From: Zygnema cylindricum
Taxonomy: Eukaryota; Streptophyta; Zygnematophyceae; Zygnematales; Zygnemataceae
Length of the DNA: 25,339 bases
Direction: 5' to 3'
NCBI GenBank assembly: GCA_037447655.1
Contig: JBBHKE010003318.1
Location: 1 to 25,339, forward strand
Numbering within the stretch: position 1 is the first letter of the stretch; every line of letters starts with the position of its first letter. Below, in pieces: positions 20,474 to 25,339 of this stretch. Position numbers and translations under genes: made by a program. The notes under the pieces are model-generated. The model was not told where the DNA came from and ran no database searches. It saw only the letters and a program-made list of their open reading frames with translations.

Positions 20474-21845
20474 CACCGTGAATCGCTATTAGCACTATGA
20501 AATAATTAAGGTTAAAAAACAATTAGCATTATTAACGCTAATTTGGGATTTTCAATTTTTATACAAAAAAAATACGGGTACTTTCGCATGTGCTAAAGTT
20601 ACAGTTATTTTCTGTCGTTTTCCTCAATAACTTAGAAAAAAACGAGAAAATCCGCAGCCGTAACATAAATTATAAATTATCACCGTACAAGTTGCGTTAC
20701 CTTGAAACTTTATACGTACAGTAGTTTGTCGTTTAGCGCGATGCAATTTGTCGCCTAACGCATTTCAACCCACTTTCGCGTCCTTTCAACACATGTTTAA
20801 ACTTTACATCAAATCTACTCGCGAGGTGATTTGAAATAAAGTCCAATAATGTGAGCGAATAGGCAGACGCTGTCGCACGTGTTGGAAATTTTTTACAACT
20901 TTTGTGCGCGGAGTACCCAAAAAAAACACATTGCACGTTTCCAGCCTATACTGTTTTCCGTGAGATGATTTCTGTACAGGGGCCGTCTCTTTCAAACACA
21001 CGTGTCTTCACGCATACGGAAAAGAAAAACATTGGGCACCTGTCGGCAAGTGGTAAGATTAAAAACGAAACCGCATTTTTATGAGACAGCGAGAGGTAAT
21101 TTAGGTTTTTGACACGTCGACAATGTGGTGTACGGACATTACAAAGACAAAAATTGTACAGCGTGTAGAGAGACGCCTCAAATTGAAGTCGAGTGGAAGT
21201 TTCGCCTCATTTTGTGTACCACTTCATCTGTCACATTGTTTCGTACACGTCTACGTAAGTCACCTTTTTAAGTAACAAGTTATTTAAGTTCACATCCGAA
21301 TGCTTTGAAAGTTGTACGGAGAATCTTCGCTAAAAATCAAAGTAACAAGACTAAGTTTCGGTTACATGCGAAAGTACCCTAACTCTGATTTATCAATAAC
21401 TCTAATTTGGGATTTTCCATGTAATAATAGTCGATGGTTAAAGTCTTTACACGTATGAAATGCTCGAAATCGTATGTCTTGCGTAATTCTGACATCCGCA
21501 CATGCTAGCAATTTTCACGCAGTTAAATGTTAGCGCTACCTCGTGAATCGTGTAGCATCACACTTTTTTGTCACACGTTTTTTTAGTGCACATTCACATG
21601 CGCGCGCGGTTGTTATAACCTTTTTTTCTATTTTTTTACATATTAAAATACAAAATGGTACGGAATTGAAGGGTCCGTAAGCCACACTATTTTAAATGAC
21701 ACTATATTATAGTTATCTACCCAAATAGCTATGGTATCTAAAAAACTCTAAAAACTTTTTTAAATTATTAACTTTATTTGAGAATTTGGGTCAAAATTTG
21801 GAGGCGTCCAATTCGCGTTATCAACGCTAATAGCGATTCACAAGG
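20474..21845. mobile_element. Larger mariner-like non-autonomous element, interrupted
   Basis: The left end after TA (20472-20473) is CACCGTGAATCGCTATTAGC. The reverse complement of the right end before TA (21846-21847) is CCTTGTGAATCGCTATTAGC. Both arms contain the block CTAATTTGGGATTTTC (about 20549 and 21406). Another end-like sequence, CTACCTCGTGAATCG, at about 21536 hints at more nesting. An unrelated inverted-repeat element at 20576-21379 splits it. No coding region is seen. Confidence 0.55.
20576..21379. mobile_element. Possible terminal-inverted-repeat element (804 bp) nested in a mariner-like element
   Basis: GGGTACTTTCGCATGT at 20576-20591 is perfectly inverted at 21364-21379. Immediate flanks are TAC on the left and TAA on the right, which might be a 3-bp target duplication with one change, as in PIF/Harbinger elements. 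The host element's repeated block sits on both sides, which agrees with insertion. Superfamily assignment is weak, and no transposase frame is present. Confidence 0.45.
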
Positions 21846-22153
21846 TAGTGTTGTGTATCGAGTAAAAATTTATCGCGATAGATTTTATATTCGATGTATC
21901 GAATATCGATCAGTCAAGGGTCTCGAAATGGTACGGTAAACCGTATGGTGTATCATGAGAATAATAGTACTTTAAATCGTACAGTCAACTTCAATATATC
22001 GTCGTACAAAAAATATTGAATTTTTGATCGATATATCGTTTTTGTATCACGATATTTGGGTTCTCGATATATTGTGACGGTATTTTTATTATCGGGTACC
22101 CAAAATAAGGTACATATCGAATATCGGCAAAGAGCCTTCAATACACAACACTA
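21846..22153. mobile_element. hAT-like MITE (308 bp), degenerate copy
   Basis: The left end TAGTGTTGTGTATCGA pairs with the right end, whose reverse complement is TAGTGTTGTGTATTGA. The ends match those of the clearer hAT-like element at 23778. The interior is rich in ATATCG/CGATAT motifs. I could not see an 8-bp target duplication, and its first two bases coincide with the TA beside the preceding mariner-like element. Confidence 0.6.
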
Positions 22154-22163
22154 CTTGCGACAG

Positions 22164-22740
22164 TCATCAAAAATCGCCTCGCGACTGAATTTTAGGGAAA
22201 GTATCACCAAAACAACGAATGAAAAACAACCCATGCACGCGCCAAACGTGTCGGAAAATTTTAGGACTAGGGAGAGTACTCGCTATTTTTCTCCCTACCC
22301 GTCACGCGCATGTACGGAAAAGACGAGCATGTACAGAAAAAATCTGCAAGGGTCATCGACCTCCACTTCTATTCATGGGTCCTTTGCATAATTTTGCGCC
22401 GTCGTCGCCTCTCCCTTCTCCTCTCACGCTATCACTTTTATCTCACACCTATTAGAATGAGGCACGACAATAATAGTATGAAATAAAATATATTTGAAAA
22501 ATAATTCTTTTGACTATCTTTCTGTATATTTTTATGGCAAGTCGAGTGAGAGAAGTCGAAAAAATGGAATCGGGTAACCATGGCCAAATGTTCTTGAATT
22601 TATGACGTCGACGTTGTCACAAGTGAGCATAGCGTCACAATGTCACAAAACCCTAAACATAATTAACAAAATCTTAGACGCCTACAACTGTCGTTGTTTC
22701 TGTTGGTGTCACCAATTTCGTAGTCTTCTTCAATCGTCAC
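22164..22740. repeat. 577-bp direct repeat, copy A
   Basis: Aligned by eye with 23116-23692, the two copies have the same order and the same length. Shared landmarks are ACAACGAATGAAAAAC, GTACGGAAAA, GACCTCCACTT, ATGGCAAGTCGA, GACGTCGACGTTGTCAC, AACCCTAAACAT and TTCAATCGTCAC. I judge the identity to be high but well short of perfect. Similar peptides in both copies simply reflect the shared DNA. The nature of the repeat is unknown. Confidence 0.75.
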
Positions 22741-23115
22741 AAGGTTGTATCGACGTCTACAACCGTCACATTTTTAAGTTCCGATTTCATTTTTCGCACA
22801 TTCGACGCTCTTCAATGTAGTACGGAGAATCTTCACTACAGTCCAAAATATTTTATCAAAGTACCGATTACATGGGGACATGGTCTTAGGGGGTGTCCCC
22901 ATGTTTTAAAGTATCTGCTTTTCTCTGTCTTTTTGCCCTAAAATTCAAGGAACTTTGACAGAAACTTTAGCCGTACGAAAAAATCATTTTTACCAAGGTA
23001 GAGTGAATGTCAATTCATACTTTGAATGTACGACGTGTTTGTCGTCATTTAAATGCATTTTGGCGTTTTCCCCTTTTCCACCCCCGGGCAAGAGAACCCA
23101 GCCCAAAAAAAAACT
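22741..23115. other. Spacer between the 577-bp direct repeats
   Basis: No gene is supported. It holds a perfect hairpin at 22870-22904. A short segment, GTACGGAGAATCTTC (about 22820), also occurs at about 21316, so parts of the spacer are repeated elsewhere in the window. Confidence 0.4.
22870..22904. repeat. Perfect 11-bp inverted repeat (hairpin)
   Basis: ACATGGGGACA at 22870-22880 and TGTCCCCATGT at 22894-22904 are separated by 13 nt. It is G+C richer than its surroundings. It is not followed by a T-run and no gene ends here, so I do not call it a terminator. Confidence 0.7.
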
Positions 23116-23692
23116 TCATCCAAAATCACCTCGAGGGGGTGATTTTGGTTCAATTACCGCCCAAACAACGAATGAAAAACGAACCACGCACGCGCCACAC
23201 GATTTGTAAAATGTTAAGACGAGGGAGAGTCCTCGCTATTTTTCTCCGTGCCCGTCACGCGATATGTACGGAAAAAAAAATGCAGGGGCTCGGACCTCCA
23301 CTTTCAATCATGGGTCATTTGCAAAAAAAATCCCCGTTGTCGCCTTCCCTCTCTCCCTCTCACACCATCGCTTGTATCTCACACTTTTTAAAATGAGACA
23401 CGACAATATTGGTATAAAATGAAAGATATTTTAAAAATATTTTTTCTGACAATGTTTAGGTTTTTTTTTAATGGCAAGTCGAAAGAGAAAAGTAGAAAAA
23501 ACGAAATCGGAAAACCATGGCGGAAAGTTCTTGAATCCGTGACGTCGACGTTGTCACCAGCGAGCGTGACGTCACAATATCACCAAACCCTAAACATCTA
23601 CAATTTAACAAAAATCTAGACGTCTACCATTGTCGCTGTTTTTGTTTGCGTCACCAATCGTTGGAAGTTAAGTAGTCGTCTTCAATCGTCAC
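23116..23692. repeat. 577-bp direct repeat, copy B
   Basis: This is the second copy of the repeat at 22164-22740, 952 bp downstream in the same orientation. Near its left end it carries a palindrome (23120-23148) that copy A shows only partly. Confidence 0.75.
23120..23148. repeat. Perfect 11-bp palindrome with 7-nt loop
   Basis: CCAAAATCACC at 23120-23130 pairs with GGTGATTTTGG at 23138-23148. It lies at the left edge of direct-repeat copy B. Confidence 0.7.
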
Positions 23693-23777
23693 CATAGTTC
23701 AAAAGTAGGTGAAAATAGGCCCATACAATATGCCTATTGTACGCAAAACATACAATATGGCCTTAAGACCCATATTG

Positions 23778-24664
23778 TAGTGTTGTGTATCGGTAAAAAA
23801 AAAATCGCGATAACACCGATACCGATAGTTATCGATTATCGATTGGTTAGCGGTCCCGATATATTTGTACTTTTTGTACTTTCTGTCCGGAGTGCTTTCT
23901 GTCCGGTAAACTGAACGGTAAATTTACGAGAAATGTACGGTTTTTTACGGGAAATGTAATGAAATTTGACGAAAAAACACGTTGCACAACGTAGTATTTT
24001 TTGGGCGGTTAACTGAACATAAATTTTACAGGAACATACGGAATTGTACCGATAAACTGATTATCATGGAACGGTAAAAAGACGGCGGACACAAAGTACA
24101 ACGGATGCAAAATAACATTATGCGCGCTTCCGCAATCGAACGGACGACATTCAATGAGAAAATACGAGCGGACGGTCAGCGTGAGCGCCGACATCTTGGA
24201 ATGGCTTTTTTGGCGGCTTTTGTCAAAAAAGCCGACGGATTGACACGTGGCAGGTTTCAAGTGGATCCCAAAAAATAAATGGACAAAGCCACGGCGTCGG
24301 ATGTGAAAGGTACATCGTTTTAACTGGAGCAGTACTAAAGCCGTACACATCCTATGTTGGCTACTGTACTTTTGGCTTGTACAAATGATCTGATTGGTAG
24401 GTACCTCAGGGGTTGTGAGTAGGGCGCATCGGGGGAATAAGACGTACAGTTGAGTGTACATGCCGTACAGCTATCTGTATGGCTCGTACAGTTATCGCCG
24501 ATAGTTATCGTTATCGACATTATCGCCGATAACAAGCCGATATTATCGGCTACTTATCGGCGATAAGACCGATAGCGATATATCGTACCAATATATTGAT
24601 TATCGAGTCCGCGAAAAAAGGCCCATATCGGTTATCGGCAAATCCTTACCGATACACAACACTA
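23778..24664. mobile_element. hAT-like non-autonomous transposon (887 bp) with 8-bp target duplication
   Basis: A perfect 19-bp terminal inverted repeat, TAGTGTTGTGTATCGGTAA, lies at 23778-23796 and, inverted, at 24646-24664. The 8-bp direct repeat CCATATTG flanks it at 23770-23777 and 24665-24672. Eight-base duplications and short TIRs define the hAT superfamily. The subterminal zones are packed with TATCG/CGATA motifs (for example 23810-23850 and 24490-24640), as expected for transposase-binding repeats. The 150-codon minus-strand frame inside (24009-24461) does not resemble a hAT transposase, so the element needs a helper. Confidence 0.82.
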
Positions 24665-24672
24665 CCATATTG

Positions 24673-25339
24673 TATTGGTCGCAAAATGAAAAAAAATAGT
24701 AACAGGGTTGAGCTGCACATCGATCGATAGAGAATTAACCGTCATGTCTAAATTTTGAAAAACATTCGTACAAATTTTTATTTTTCCGTGAGTTTTGATG
24801 TATTTTTTATTTAAACCGTCAGATTTGGACGATCAGACGGTCGCTGATCAAAGTAGCGATCTAAGAAGATCACATGAAAAGCTAACACAACTTACGATAG
24901 GACTTACGTCTGCGTTTTTTTTTCCGGTTTTTTTTCCTGCAAAATGTCATCCTACACTGTGTCAGTTTGCTAAAAAAAATCGAACGGTGGCGTGCGCTGC
25001 ACTTTGATGATACGTCAGATTTGTACAAGAGTGTGCACAACGCACACACTTACAGTATGCTTAATGTAACAGCAATAGCGGATCGAACTTGTTTATAAAG
25101 GGGTATTTAGGTGTTATGATTATAGAGTACTAAATTTGGTAGACGTCCGCAAAAGAAACACGCTATTTGGAGTTATATTTTAAAAGTTATAGCGATGGGT
25201 GCATTTAGGTGGCAGCGTGGGGTCTAAATAACAAGTGGGTATCATTGAAACGGGTTAAGGGTCAAATTAGTACCGAAATTACGCGTGTACGTTTCATAAA
25301 GTTCTAACGAAACGTTTAGTATGCACGGTGGTTCGTTTC
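24673..25339. other. Gene-free DNA at the right edge
   Basis: No coding region, RNA gene or clear repeat boundary is supported. A 70-codon frame at 24795-25007 has no recognisable motif and runs through T- and A-rich tracts. Confidence 0.5.

Noticed and set aside
22870-22904. The hairpin considered as a transcription terminator.
   Set aside because: There is no adjacent gene and no T-run, and this is a plant nuclear region where such terminators do not operate.
22056-23396. Similar peptides in frames at 22219-22455 and 23007-23396, as if a small duplicated gene.
   Set aside because: The similarity follows the 577-bp direct repeat at DNA level. Starts and stops are not conserved and the peptides match no family I know.
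24009-24461. A 150-codon open frame on the minus strand inside the hAT-like element.
   Set aside because: It has no hAT transposase or zinc-finger pattern, is rich in Cys, Ser and Leu in no ordered arrangement, and sits in an element whose ends fit a non-autonomous copy.

Overview
This is nuclear DNA of a land plant. The evidence is a chloroplast-targeted carbamoyl-phosphate synthase large subunit split by 15 GT-AG introns, the tail of a plant-type DJ-1/PfpI protein, a Ty1/copia retrotransposon, and many short AT-rich non-autonomous DNA transposons. I cannot name the species. The dense introns and MITE-like elements would fit a non-flowering plant, but that is a guess.

Layout. (1) Positions 1-1001, + strand: the last two exons of a DJ-1/PfpI family gene that starts outside the window. 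(2) 1002-2303: gene-free, with simple-sequence tracts. (3) 2304-about 6610, - strand: a Ty1/copia element that keeps its 3' LTR, polypurine tract and a broken gag-pol, but has lost its 5' end. (4) 6611-7412: probable 3' flank of CARB. (5) 7413-18196, - strand: a complete CARB gene. I rebuilt 16 exons by joining reading frames at GT/AG sites; they give 3645 nt of uninterrupted coding sequence (1214 residues plus stop). Several introns carry MITEs or tandem repeats. (6) 18197-about 19477: CARB upstream region, with two close G-box cores and a five-codon upstream ORF. (7) 19478-25339: no recognisable gene. It is a nest of terminal-inverted-repeat elements: mariner-like MITEs with TA target duplications, one nested in another; an element with a 16-bp inverted repeat; two hAT-like elements, one with a perfect 19-bp TIR and an 8-bp target duplication; and a pair of 577-bp direct repeats.

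The DJ-1 gene and CARB converge, with the copia remnant between them. CARB supplies carbamoyl phosphate for arginine and pyrimidine synthesis in the plastid, with a small glutaminase subunit encoded elsewhere. The DJ-1 protein is probably a glyoxalase or deglycase-type stress protein. Nothing suggests that the two genes work together.

I found no new multi-gene system. The points most worth checking are a MITE sitting at the 5' splice site of CARB intron 3, the DJ-1 intron made of decayed copies of its own 3' splice site, and the nested transposon family upstream of CARB.
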